Origin: Aeromicrobium yanjiei
Lineage (GTDB): Bacteria; Actinomycetota; Actinomycetes; Propionibacteriales; Nocardioidaceae
Length of the DNA stretch: 64,000 nt
Reading direction: 5' to 3'
Assembly (NCBI RefSeq): GCF_009649075.1
Contig: NZ_CP045737.1
Location: 1,488,001-1,552,000, forward strand
Position numbers and translations under genes: made by a program. A model generated the notes under the pieces. That model did no database searches, had not been told where the DNA came from, and was given only the letters and a program-made list of their open reading frames with translations. Of this stretch, positions 25,402 to 34,610 are shown in pieces. Positions within the stretch are counted from its first letter, which is position 1. Each line of letters opens with the position of its first letter.

Positions 25402-25407
25402 ATGCTA
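25402..25407 (-). promoter_or_regulatory. -10 box TAGCAT for the secreted EEP protein
   Basis: On the minus strand TAGCAT, 6 nt (CGTCGG), ATG at 25395. Confidence 0.6.
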
Positions 25408-25445
25408 GGGCGAGTGGGGCAGCGCCGTGGCCGAATCGGCACTCT

Positions 25446-26177
25446 CTAGCTGCGGGTGATGATCCGCTTCCACGGCCCCGGTGGGACCTGCGCGTAGTCG
25501 ACGAAGCGCCAGTCCACGCGGTCGCTGTCACCGTTGAGCTCGGAGAAGTGCAGGCAGCCGTTCAGTGCGGGGGAGACGTCCATGCCCGCCCGGTTGTAGC
25601 GCTTGTTGGCCGGACGGGCGTCCTTGGTTCCGAACACGTACTTCTTGTCGTGGTACTTGCCCGGCCCCGCGTCCTGGATCTGGCCGTAGCAGTGGTGGCC
25701 CCGGCGGCTGATCTTGACCCAGCGGTTCTTCATGATGCTGCGGTCCGGGTCGCGGACGATCCTTCTCCACGGGGACTTGTCCGCCCACGGGACGACCTTG
25801 CGGCGCTGCGCGAAGCCGGCGCGGTCGTTGAGGTCGTCGTAGGGCAGGTCGAGGTAGAACGGGTTCTCCCGCGGCTTCATCTTCGTGGGGAAGTAGCCGT
25901 TGCGGGCCGTGCGCCTCTCGGTCTCGCAGCCTCGCGCGGTCACCACGCCGTCACACCCGCCGTAGCTCTCGAACCAGTGGTCGTCGTACGTCGAGAACAT
26001 CTGGCTGCCGTCCTCGGCGCTCGGGTCGAAGATCTCGCCGACCCAGAACGTGGTCGCGACGATGTCCGTGTGCCCCGGGTAGCGGGTCCCGCGCTGCTCG
26101 GCGTGGGACGGCAGCGCCGTCGCGACGAGCATCGCGACCAGGCCCAGGGGGAGCAGGACCGTGCGGAGGGTGCGCAT
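25446..26177 (-). CDS. Uncharacterised secreted protein, possibly double-psi beta-barrel-like
   Basis: 243 residues. It has a clear signal peptide (RTLRTVLLPLGLVAMLVATALPSHA, cleavage about residue 27) that resembles the one of the neighbouring EEP protein. The mature part includes NPFYLDLPYDDLND, a YGQIQDAGPG loop and YVFGTKDARPANKRYNRAGMDVSPAL, a pattern seen in secreted beta-barrel proteins with a conserved Asp (DVSPAL). Two cysteine pairs (GGCDGV/GCET and HHCYG/NGCLH) could form disulfides. I do not recognise a named family with confidence. TACCCT lies 6 nt before the ATG. Confidence 0.75.
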   Translation of the reverse strand: MRTLRTVLLPLGLVAMLVATALPSHAEQRGTRYPGHTDIVATTFWVGEIFDPSAEDGSQMFSTYDDHWFESYGGCDGVVTARGCETERRTARNGYFPTKMKPRENPFYLDLPYDDLNDRAGFAQRRKVVPWADKSPWRRIVRDPDRSIMKNRWVKISRRGHHCYGQIQDAGPGKYHDKKYVFGTKDARPANKRYNRAGMDVSPALNGCLHFSELNGDSDRVDWRFVDYAQVPPGPWKRIITRS

Positions 26178-26183
26178 CCCCCG

Positions 26184-26189
26184 AGGGTA
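26184..26189 (-). promoter_or_regulatory. -10 box TACCCT for the secreted protein gene
   Basis: On the minus strand TACCCT, 6 nt (CGGGGG), ATG at 26177. Confidence 0.55.
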
Positions 26190-26206
26190 GGGGGCTTCCG
26201 GGTCGC

Positions 26207-27553
<1,347 letters not shown>

Positions 27554-27691
27554 CTACCACTTCCTGGTCGTGCTGACGGGCGGGGTCCCCGAGAGGGGGA
27601 ACCCGTCGAGGCTATCCGGCGTGCGCGCTGCGCCGTCGTGGCACCTGCTGCAGAGCCGCGCGAGGCCGTGTGGCAGGGTCGCGACGCCGGG

Positions 27692-28387
27692 TCAGTCGAA
27701 CAGCCCGGCCTTCAGCCCGTTCTTGACGATCTCGGACGCGACGCGATGGACCTTGACGTTGCGGGCCTGGGAGACGCGGACCATCGCGGCGAAGGCCTGC
27801 TCGGCCGTGATCTGCAGGGCCTGCATCATCATTCCTTCGGCCTGTCCGATCAGCGTGCGGTTGATCAGTGCCGAGCTCAGGTTCTCCTGGTCCGTTGCTG
27901 CGGTCATCGCGACGGCGATGTGGGCCGCGAGCGCGTGAGCCGACACGCGCTCGTCCGGTCCGAACGCGTGCGGTTGGTCGGAGTAGAGGTTGAGGCAGCC
28001 CATCGCATCGGGACCGATGAACAGCTGCAGGCTGAGAGCGGTGCGGATGCCGAGCGATGACGAGGCCGCAGGGGCCCAGGAGGGCCAGCGATCGTCGCTG
28101 CGCAGGTCGCTGGAGTAGACGGTCTCCTGGTCGTGGATGGCCTGCAGGCAGGGCCCCTCGCCGGTCTCGTACTGGAGGTCGTCCGCGCGGGTCACGACGT
28201 CGTCGGTGGGGGCGACGCTCTTGATCTTGCGATTCCTCATCACCAGCGAGATGCCGGCGTGATCGCAGCCGTCGACGATCGACAGGGCCGTCGCGGTCGC
28301 GGACTCGTGCGTCGCCGTGACACCGAGCTCGCCGGCCAGCGCGCGAGCCATGCGGGCGTACTGATCTCCGGAGTAGTCATGATGCAC
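27692..28387 (-). CDS. GAF-ANTAR domain regulator
   Basis: 231 residues, GTG start. The GAF sensor domain (about 20-155; ETGEGPCLQAIHDQETVYSSDLRSDDRWP) is followed by an ANTAR RNA-binding domain (about 168-225; NRTLIGQAEGMMMQALQITAEQAFAAMVRVSQ). ANTAR proteins bind paired-hexaloop RNA hairpins and cause antitermination, so this is a predicted post-initiation regulator responding to a small ligand. No ANTAR target RNA was recognised within the window. It lies between gdhA and a beta-lactamase gene; no functional link is evident. Confidence 0.9.
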   Translation of the reverse strand: MHHDYSGDQYARMARALAGELGVTATHESATATALSIVDGCDHAGISLVMRNRKIKSVAPTDDVVTRADDLQYETGEGPCLQAIHDQETVYSSDLRSDDRWPSWAPAASSSLGIRTALSLQLFIGPDAMGCLNLYSDQPHAFGPDERVSAHALAAHIAVAMTAATDQENLSSALINRTLIGQAEGMMMQALQITAEQAFAAMVRVSQARNVKVHRVASEIVKNGLKAGLFD

Positions 28388-28420
28388 GGTTGAAGTTTGT
28401 CATGGATCGGCCCGGTCGGC

Positions 28421-29308
28421 TCAGGCCAGACCAAGCGCACCGACCGCGATCCGCGTGGCCTCGGCGATGACCGCGTCGTCGTACTCATCGCCGACCTGGT
28501 CGCGCCTCGACATGACTGCGATCAGGACGGGCGAGCGTCCGGGAGGGAACGCGACCGCGACCGCCGTGCGCACGCCGTGGCTCGCACCGCCCGTCCGGTC
28601 GGCGACGACCCACTCTTTGGGCACGCCCGCGCGGATGAGCGCATCGCCGGTCGTGTTGTCGACCATCGTGGTGCGCAAGAGGTCGCGGTCGTGGCGCGGC
28701 AGCGCCTTGCCCACGACGTACTCGCCGACCGTCGTCGCCAGGGCCTGAGGCGTCGTGGTGTCGCGGACATCCCCCGGGACGGCGGAGTTGAGGTCCGGCT
28801 CGGTGCGCTCGGGATTGGTGACGCGGTCACCGATGCGGTCCAGCTCGCGATCCAGCTGGGCCGGCCCGCCGATCTGCTCGAACAGCAGGTTGGCTGCCGT
28901 GTTGTCGCTGAATCGCAGCGCAGCGTCGATGAGGTCGCGCAGGGGCAACCCGTCGGCCAGGTGCTTCTCGGTGACAGGTGAGCCCGGCAGCAGATCGGAC
29001 GCGTCGTAATGGATGGTGCGCGCGAGGCCCCGGCGCGAGGTGCGATCGAGCACGACCGCCGCCAGCGGTGCCTTGATCGTGGAGGCGAACGGGAACCGTT
29101 CGGTGCCGCGCCAGGTCACCCGACGGCCGGTCCCCGTGTCCACCGCGAAGACGCCCAGCCGGGTGTCGTACGACGTCTCGAGCGCGGCGAAGCCGTCACG
29201 GACGTCGGGTGTGGCACTGGCGCGGGCGGGCGGCGCCTCCGCGCTGCTGGGGCCGCAGGCCGCCGCGACGAGAACGGTCGCCGCGGCGAGCCAGGTGGAT
29301 CCTTGCAC
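28421..29308 (-). CDS. Class A beta-lactamase (lipoprotein-like signal)
   Basis: 295 residues, GTG start. The active-site motifs are in order: S76-T-I-K79 (nucleophile and general base), S134-D135-N136 and E170-P-D-L-N174 (omega loop). The KTG box is R238-T-G instead of K-T-G, a substitution also known in CARB/PSE enzymes. The N-terminus (STWLAAATVLVAAAC18) looks like a weak lipobox, so the enzyme may be membrane-anchored. It should hydrolyse penicillins or cephalosporins. It is 18 nt downstream of the glutamine-synthetase-family gene's stop and may be read with it. Confidence 0.93.
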   Translation of the reverse strand: MQGSTWLAAATVLVAAACGPSSAEAPPARASATPDVRDGFAALETSYDTRLGVFAVDTGTGRRVTWRGTERFPFASTIKAPLAAVVLDRTSRRGLARTIHYDASDLLPGSPVTEKHLADGLPLRDLIDAALRFSDNTAANLLFEQIGGPAQLDRELDRIGDRVTNPERTEPDLNSAVPGDVRDTTTPQALATTVGEYVVGKALPRHDRDLLRTTMVDNTTGDALIRAGVPKEWVVADRTGGASHGVRTAVAVAFPPGRSPVLIAVMSRRDQVGDEYDDAVIAEATRIAVGALGLA

Positions 29309-29326
29309 GGTGTCTGCCGACCCCGC

Positions 29327-30883
29327 TCAGCCGACGTGCCAGTAGCGCCGCACGAGCTCCTCTCGGGTCTCGTCGTTCCTGGCGGCCTTCTTCAAGAGCT
29401 TGGCGTCGTCGTGGGCTCGCAGTCCCTCGATCACCGCGTCGACGAGGTCGGGCGGGAAGACGCCGTCGGCCTCCAAGGCCGCCCGGTCGCGCTTGAGGGC
29501 ATCGGCCGACTCGGCGCACGACTCCGGCAGCTGCTCGAACTTGCTGTGGTCCTCGGTGCTGAGACGCGCGGCCAGCTTCAGGCTCTTGGGGTCGCGCAGC
29601 CCGCGCCTGGCCGCGACGGCCATGCCGGCGAGGAGCAGGTGGACGTCGGCCGAGCCGTCGCCGAGCCGCAGCTCGACCGTCTGCGGGTGGATGTCCTGCT
29701 CGGGGATCGGCTCGGAGCTGCCGGGGTTGGCGTGGGCAACCATTCCGGGCAGCACGCCGCCTCCCCAGGCGAGCGGCACGCGGACCAGACCGGTGCGGTC
29801 GGTCTCGCCCCAGCAGATGCCCTCGGGCGACTCGCCGCCCTCGGTGAAGCGCAGGTACGACGTCGGCACGGTGTTGCCGAACGCCGTCAGCGCCTTCGCC
29901 ATCGACAGGTAGCCCGCGATCAGCTGACGTCCCGTGTCGTTGACACCGCCGTCGTCCGTGATCGCGCTGGCACCGTCACGCACGAGCCTGCTGTGCACGT
30001 GCAGTCCGCTGCCGGCGCCCTCACCGCTGACGGACGGGGCGAATGTCACCTCCAGGCCGTGCTGGTAGGCGACCTCCCGCACGACCCACTTGGCGATGAC
30101 GAGTGCGTCCGCGGCCTGCTCGATCGGCACGGGCCAGAACTCGATCTCGTGCTGCACCAGCTGGCGGTCCTCCTCGAGGATGTTGCCGACCTCCCCGTGG
30201 GCGTACTTGAGCTTGATGCCCATGCTCGCCAGATGCCCCAGGACCTCCTCGCGTACCCACTCTCCCTTGGAGAAGGGCGAGGACTCCTGGTAGCCGTGCT
30301 CCTCCTCCACCGGGAACACCCGCTCGGGCTCGTCGACGAGGTAGTACTCGAGCTCGCCGAACGCCTCGAGCACCATCCCGGTGTCCTCGGTGAGCACCTC
30401 GGACGCCCGCCGGACGACCTGCTCACGCGCGTACGACAAGGGCTTGCCGTCCTCGTCGTAGAACGAGCACAGCACGTCGAGCGAAGGACGCTCTCCGAAC
30501 GGGTTGACGAACGCGGTGCGGTGACGCGGCACGATGTAGACGTCGCTGGCCTCGCTGCCGACGCCCGGGAAGATGCTCGAGCCGTCGACCCGCTCACCCT
30601 GCATGAGCACCTCGGTGAGGTGGTCCTGCGAGTCGATCGGGAAGGCGATCGTCTTGAGCCGCCCGTCGCCGCCGACATAACGCAGGTTGACCTGGCGCAG
30701 CTCCAGCTGTTCCGCGGCGTGGACGAGATCGTTGCAGGTGAACTCGGCAGCGGGCTTCTCGAGCAGTCGGACGATCGGGTGGGGTTCGAAGGCGTAGTTG
30801 ACCATGACGTGGTCGTACCCCTTGGTCGTCGCGCGACGCTCCTGGGCGTAGTCGCATCGCGCAACGGTCCGCGGGCTGATCAC
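29327..30883 (-). CDS. Glutamine synthetase family protein (non-canonical)
   Basis: 518 residues from GTG 30883; ATG 30805 (MVNYAFEPHP) is an equally plausible start giving 492. The beta-grasp N-terminus (LELRQVNLRYVGGDGRLKTIAFP) and the catalytic domain with EAFGELEYYLVD (metal-binding Glu), GEGAGSGLHVHSRLV and HANPGSSEP are visible. The usual [22 protein letters not shown] segment is replaced by VELRLGDGSADVHLLLAGMAVAARRGL, and no GlnA adenylylation tyrosine loop is apparent. It is therefore likely a gamma-glutamyl ligase on an amine or another acid rather than the housekeeping GlnA. It is divergent from the MTHFR-like gene, 47 bp apart. Confidence 0.85.
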   Translation of the reverse strand: MISPRTVARCDYAQERRATTKGYDHVMVNYAFEPHPIVRLLEKPAAEFTCNDLVHAAEQLELRQVNLRYVGGDGRLKTIAFPIDSQDHLTEVLMQGERVDGSSIFPGVGSEASDVYIVPRHRTAFVNPFGERPSLDVLCSFYDEDGKPLSYAREQVVRRASEVLTEDTGMVLEAFGELEYYLVDEPERVFPVEEEHGYQESSPFSKGEWVREEVLGHLASMGIKLKYAHGEVGNILEEDRQLVQHEIEFWPVPIEQAADALVIAKWVVREVAYQHGLEVTFAPSVSGEGAGSGLHVHSRLVRDGASAITDDGGVNDTGRQLIAGYLSMAKALTAFGNTVPTSYLRFTEGGESPEGICWGETDRTGLVRVPLAWGGGVLPGMVAHANPGSSEPIPEQDIHPQTVELRLGDGSADVHLLLAGMAVAARRGLRDPKSLKLAARLSTEDHSKFEQLPESCAESADALKRDRAALEADGVFPPDLVDAVIEGLRAHDDAKLLKKAARNDETREELVRRYWHVG

Positions 30884-30917
30884 CCCGCGGCGACCTGCCG
30901 GTTGGCTGGTCCCGGTC

Positions 30918-30923
30918 TAGTAT
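30918..30923 (+). promoter_or_regulatory. -10 box TAGTAT for the leaderless MTHFR-like gene
   Basis: TAGTAT, 7 nt (CTGGCAG), GTG at 30931. This is one of the best matches to the actinobacterial TANNNT consensus in the window. Confidence 0.7.
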
Positions 30924-30930
30924 CTGGCAG

Positions 30931-31944
30931 GTGTCCTCTGCCACCTCCTGCCCGAAGGCGATGACCTTCGGCCCGTGCGGTGGCGTACGCGACGACGCGT
31001 CGTGCGAGATCGACCCGCGTCCCTGCCCGTTCGCCGGCCCTGCCGCGGACACCGTGCGGTGGGAGCGGGAGCTGCTGCCGTCGACGACCCCGGGCAGCGC
31101 CCTGCTGGAGGCTGCGGAGCACCGGCCCGTGGTGCTCACGGACCTGACCATCCCGGCGTACGACCCGGACGGCCTGGCCGAGGTCACGCGGACGCTCGCC
31201 GACTCGTGCGACGCCGTGCTGGTCGGGGAGCACCAGAACCGACCCGACTTCCCGCCGACACTGATGGCGGCGCTGATCGCCCAGGCCGGGGGAGTGCCGT
31301 GGGTGACCCTCGCGTGCCGCGATCGCAACCGCGTCGTGCTTGAGCAGGAGCTGGCCGGCCTCGCGGTCGCGGGCGTCGACGGCGTCCTGTGCGTGACCGG
31401 GGACGGCCGGGCCCAGGGCGTACGCCCGGACGTCACCCAGGTGTTCGACCTCGACGGCACGCAGCTCGCCGCGCTAGCAGCCCGGGCCGGCCACGCCGTC
31501 GCCGTGCCGGAGGCGCCGTCGGCGGTCCCACAGCGCCTCCGCCCCGCGCGCCTGGTGCAGAAGCAGCACGCCGGGGCCCACCTGGCAGTCCTCAACCACG
31601 TGGGGACCGCCGAGGAGGTCGCCACCTTCGTGGCTGCGTCCCGCGACCTCGGCCTGACGATCCCGGTCATCGCCGCGGTGGCCCTCTACACCGACGAGCG
31701 CTCGGCCCGCGTGCTGCAGAACTTCCCCGGGCTCCACCTCGATCCCGATCAGGTCGCGCAGGTGCTCGGCGCCGCGGACGTACGGTCGGCGGGCATCGAG
31801 ACGGCCCTGGACGAGGCGCGGGCCTTGTTGGCCATCGACGGTGTGGCCGGGGTCAACCTCTCCGGGCTGGCCTCCGGCGACGGGGCGCTGGCCGGGGCGC
31901 AGGTCAAGGCTGAGACAGGTCATCTGATCCGGGAGGGTGCATGA
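30931..31944 (+). CDS. Methylenetetrahydrofolate reductase-family protein with N-terminal MTHFR_C zinc-cysteine domain
   Basis: 337 residues, leaderless GTG start. The N-terminal ~45 residues carry five cysteines (SCPKAMTFGPCGGVRDDASCEI and RPCPF), matching the cysteine-rich MTHFR C-terminal domain family that in acetogens recruits an electron-transfer partner. A TIM-barrel-like part follows (VVLTDLTIPAYDPDGLAEVTRTLAD to GVAGVNLSG) that resembles MetF. The cysteine domain preceding the barrel reverses the order implied by its name. The reaction would be 5,10-methylene-THF reduction, but electron donor and direction are unknown. It overlaps the methyltransferase gene by 4 nt. Confidence 0.75.
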   Translation: MSSATSCPKAMTFGPCGGVRDDASCEIDPRPCPFAGPAADTVRWERELLPSTTPGSALLEAAEHRPVVLTDLTIPAYDPDGLAEVTRTLADSCDAVLVGEHQNRPDFPPTLMAALIAQAGGVPWVTLACRDRNRVVLEQELAGLAVAGVDGVLCVTGDGRAQGVRPDVTQVFDLDGTQLAALAARAGHAVAVPEAPSAVPQRLRPARLVQKQHAGAHLAVLNHVGTAEEVATFVAASRDLGLTIPVIAAVALYTDERSARVLQNFPGLHLDPDQVAQVLGAADVRSAGIETALDEARALLAIDGVAGVNLSGLASGDGALAGAQVKAETGHLIREGA

Positions 31945-32720
31945 GCGAGGCAGAACCCATGGTCGACGAGTTCGACACCGTCGCGTGGTGGACGGCGTCC
32001 GCGGTCGAGGAGCTGGGTGAGGACCACGCCCTGCCGGCCGCGTGCCGGGGCAGCGGCAGCCCGGCCGGGCTCGACTGGCTGGCCACCTCGATGGGGCTGG
32101 AGCCGGGCATGCGCCTGCTCGACTCCGGCGCGGGCGTCGGCGGCCCGGCCGAGTACGTCGCCCGTGGCTACGGGGTGCGTCCCGTCCTGGCGGAGCCGAT
32201 GGAGGGCGCCTGCCGAGCCGCGGTGCGCCTGTTCGACCACCCCACCACGGTCGCCGACGGCCTCAGGCTGCCGTTCGCGGACGAGACGTTCGACGCGGCC
32301 TGGTCCCTCGGCGTGCTGTGCACGATCGAGGACAAGCGGACGTACCTCGAGGAGCTGCGGCGCTCCGTGGTCCCCGGCGGTGCGGTCGGCCTGCTCGTCT
32401 ACACCCGGGGGGTCGAGTCCCTGCCTGACCAGCCGGAGGGCAACTCGTTCCCGAGCCGGTCCGAGCTCCTCGACCACCTGGCGGCGACCGGACTCACGGT
32501 CGTCGCGGAGACGCCGCTCGCCGACGTCCCGGCGACCCCGGATGACTGGGACCAGGCTGCGACGGAGGTCGAGCAAGTGGTTGAGCGCGACCACCGCGAC
32601 GACGAACGCTGGCAGCGCGCCGAGTCCCAGCAGGAGACGATCGTGGGGCTGATCCGTGACGAGCTGGTCGTCGGTCTGCTCCTCACCTGCAGAAGGAGCG
32701 ACACCGCGACGCCCCGGTGA
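31941..32720 (+). CDS. Class I SAM-dependent methyltransferase
   Basis: 259 residues. SAM-binding motif I is LLDSGAGVGGPAEYVA (about 59-74), motif II is LRLPFADETFDAAWSLGVL (about 110-128), and RRSVVPGGAVGLLVYT follows as motif III. The fold is that of UbiE/sarcosine-type small-molecule methyltransferases. Its ATG overlaps the stop of the MTHFR-like gene (ATGA), so the pair is translationally coupled. A one-carbon-linked methyl transfer is therefore an attractive but unproven idea. Confidence 0.87.
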   Translation: MSEAEPMVDEFDTVAWWTASAVEELGEDHALPAACRGSGSPAGLDWLATSMGLEPGMRLLDSGAGVGGPAEYVARGYGVRPVLAEPMEGACRAAVRLFDHPTTVADGLRLPFADETFDAAWSLGVLCTIEDKRTYLEELRRSVVPGGAVGLLVYTRGVESLPDQPEGNSFPSRSELLDHLAATGLTVVAETPLADVPATPDDWDQAATEVEQVVERDHRDDERWQRAESQQETIVGLIRDELVVGLLLTCRRSDTATPR

Positions 32721-32768
32721 TCAGTTCTGCCGGCGGGGACGGGCATGAACCCCGCCCGGCAGCGATCA
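32718..32768. terminator. Convergent-gene hairpin after the methyltransferase
   Basis: CTGCCGGCGGGG (32727-32738) and CCCCGCCCGGCAG (32750-32762) pair, with TGATC/GATCA outside. The outer left arm includes the TGA stop. It has no T tract in either direction but sits between convergent genes, so a bidirectional role is likely. Confidence 0.5.
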
Positions 32769-32799
32769 TGATCCCGACGTTGGCGCGGAGCATCCGCGC

Positions 32800-33984
32800 T
32801 CAGGCGGCGACGTACTCCATCACGAAGTCGGTCCGGGGTGGGTAGAGCTCGATGACGAGGGGCTCGGGTGGCGGTTGGGGTGGGCTGGTCGACCAGTGCA
32901 GCAGGCCGTGGCCCTTGAGGTTGTGATGTCGTCGGCACAGCGGTCCCATGTTGTCTCCGTTGGTGGGCCCGGCGGGGTGGGGTATTCGGTGGTCGAGATC
33001 GCACCGCTCCGAGGGCACCATGCAGCCGGGTGCTTGGCACACACCGTGGAGGAACTGCAGCGCAAGAGCGAGGGTGTCGGGGGCGAACCTGCCCACATAT
33101 TCGTGGGCCAGGACGTCGTCGGTGACCGGGTCGACGACGATGCGATGCCAGAAGGTGCTGCCGGTCGCGATCACGTCCGCGAGCCAGGATGCGGGCACAG
33201 CCCAGGCGCCGTCGGTGGACTCCGCGAACCCCGGTGTCGCACCGGCAAGGACGTCCGCTCCGACGGTCACGGCGATGTTCGCATCGACAGCTGAGGTGAC
33301 GGAGTCGGAGCTGGTGCACCAGGCGACCAGGAGGTCGGCCTCACGCTGGGGAACGGTGCGGTCGTCGTCAGGGTCTGCGGACTTGCGAGCCTCCTTGCGA
33401 AGACGCGCCTCGATGGCCGCAGCCTGGTGGGAGGGCAGGTAGGCGTTCAGCCAGGACATCGAGTCGTCCCCGTGGGTTACGGAGACGTGCCGCTGGTCCC
33501 GTTCGGCGTCGGCTCGTTCGGTGGCGAGGTCGGACTCGACCCGCTGGACGAACCGGCGCAGCCACTGCTGCAGCTCGGCCCCGGTGTGGCTGGTCGCGTA
33601 GCCGATGACGCGGTCGTCGAGCCGGTCGATGGATTCCTGACGGTGCAGCTTCTCGATGGTCGCGCTGATGTCGCGGACCCGGGAGAAGTCGATCAGCCCG
33701 TCGACGAATGCCTCCCACACGAGGGGCGTCTTCTCGCGCACGCGGTCGGCGATCGACAGCCGCAGATGGATCTGCACCTCGGACATCCCGGTCGCCTCAC
33801 CGATCGTCAACGCGATCGCCGACCGCTCGATCTTGCGCCGAAGTGACGACTCGATCTGCGCAGTGCGTGCCATCTCGGCGTCCCGGTAGTCGAGCATCGT
33901 CTGGACGGTGTGAGCCTCAGCCCGGGCCTGGCGTCGTACGGCATCCGACAGCGACTCAGTGGTCGGAGCTGTCGTGATGGCCAT
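32800..33984 (-). CDS. DUF222 / HNH endonuclease family protein, copy 1 (13E12-type)
   Basis: 394 residues. The DUF222 helical domain (about 15-270; SSLRRKIERSAIALTIGEATGMSE, WLNAYLPSHQAAAIEARL) is followed by an HNH nuclease motif: CQAPGCMVPSERCDLDHRIPH (about 315-336) and NMGPLCRRHHNLKGHG (about 344-359). These proteins are abundant and repetitive in actinobacteria and are the coding part of REP13E12 elements in M. tuberculosis. A second copy of identical length lies at 59374-60558; by hand count about 88% of residues agree. TAGTTT is 6 nt before the ATG (leaderless). Confidence 0.92.
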   Translation of the reverse strand: MAITTAPTTESLSDAVRRQARAEAHTVQTMLDYRDAEMARTAQIESSLRRKIERSAIALTIGEATGMSEVQIHLRLSIADRVREKTPLVWEAFVDGLIDFSRVRDISATIEKLHRQESIDRLDDRVIGYATSHTGAELQQWLRRFVQRVESDLATERADAERDQRHVSVTHGDDSMSWLNAYLPSHQAAAIEARLRKEARKSADPDDDRTVPQREADLLVAWCTSSDSVTSAVDANIAVTVGADVLAGATPGFAESTDGAWAVPASWLADVIATGSTFWHRIVVDPVTDDVLAHEYVGRFAPDTLALALQFLHGVCQAPGCMVPSERCDLDHRIPHPAGPTNGDNMGPLCRRHHNLKGHGLLHWSTSPPQPPPEPLVIELYPPRTDFVMEYVAA

Positions 33985-33990
33985 ACCTCA

Positions 33991-33996
33991 AAACTA
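33991..33996 (-). promoter_or_regulatory. -10 box TAGTTT for DUF222-HNH copy 1
   Basis: On the minus strand TAGTTT, 6 nt (TGAGGT), ATG at 33984. The same arrangement is kept at copy 2 (TAGGTT, TGAGGT, ATG). Confidence 0.6.
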
Positions 33997-34286
33997 GTGG
34001 TGGCCACCGACACTTTCTCCCGCGCTCGCAGCCCATTCCGGGCATGTGGATTCCGGCGATCGCGACAGACTGGCCGGTAGACCCTTTGCGGGGAAAGACG
34101 CGGGCGCGCGGTCTGCGGATCCGGCCCGATTACACCGCCGGCACCTGCGTCGAGTGCAGGCAGACGTTGGACTCGACGACGATTTTGTTTGCTCGCCGAC
34201 CACATCCGCGCCGAGAACCACGAGGACGAGGAAAGTGCCAGCGAGGAGGGTAACGTCGATCGCACCACCCGTGAGAGAGGCGACCC
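33997..34286. other. Intergenic region between DUF222-HNH copy 1 and the bactofilin-like gene
   Basis: About 290 bp without a supported gene. The 60 bp nearest the DUF222 gene resemble the region upstream of copy 2 (shared GACACT, CGCAG and TGTGGA words), so the duplicated unit extends beyond the coding sequence. GGAGGGTAACGT (34244-34255) may hold a TAACGT -10 for the bactofilin-like gene, with an RBS GAGAGG just before 34287. Confidence 0.45.
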
Positions 34287-34610
34287 ATGGACGTGATCAC
34301 AGATGAGCACGAGGGCGACCTCATCGTGGACGACGGAAGCGACGTCGACGTCCAAGGCACGGTCGCTGGCTCGTGCGAAGTCCGCGGCGGAAAACTGGAG
34401 GTGCACGGCACAGTGACCGGAGACGTGACGGTCCTGGCAGGCTCGGTCACGGTGGCCGGCACGATCGCCGGTGACCTCGTGGTCAGCGACGGCACGGTCG
34501 ACGTGCACGGCACGATCGTGGGCCGACTCATCGATGATGGCGACAACCAAATCACGGTTCATCCCGGGGCGCACATCAACGGCACCGAGGCACCCACGGT
34601 AGGGGCATGA
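34287..34610 (+). CDS. Bactofilin-like / polymer-forming small protein
   Basis: 107 residues, mostly short repeating beta units spaced by about 17-18 residues: VDVQGTVAGSCEV, LEVHGTVTGDVTV, VTVAGTIAGDLVV, VDVHGTIVGRLI. This is the right-handed beta-helix pattern of bactofilins (polymer-forming cytoskeletal proteins) without the usual membrane-attachment tail. The repeats are all G-T-[VI]-x-G. It probably self-assembles; a role in cell shape or envelope is inferred from the family only. GAGAGG precedes the ATG. No partner such as a peptidoglycan hydrolase is adjacent. Confidence 0.72.
   Translation: MDVITDEHEGDLIVDDGSDVDVQGTVAGSCEVRGGKLEVHGTVTGDVTVLAGSVTVAGTIAGDLVVSDGTVDVHGTIVGRLIDDGDNQITVHPGAHINGTEAPTVGA

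Noticed and set aside
34044..34253. Small frame with C-x2-C and further cysteine upstream of the bactofilin-like gene
   Set aside because: The cysteine pattern is short and flanked by Arg/Pro-rich shadow sequence, with no RBS.
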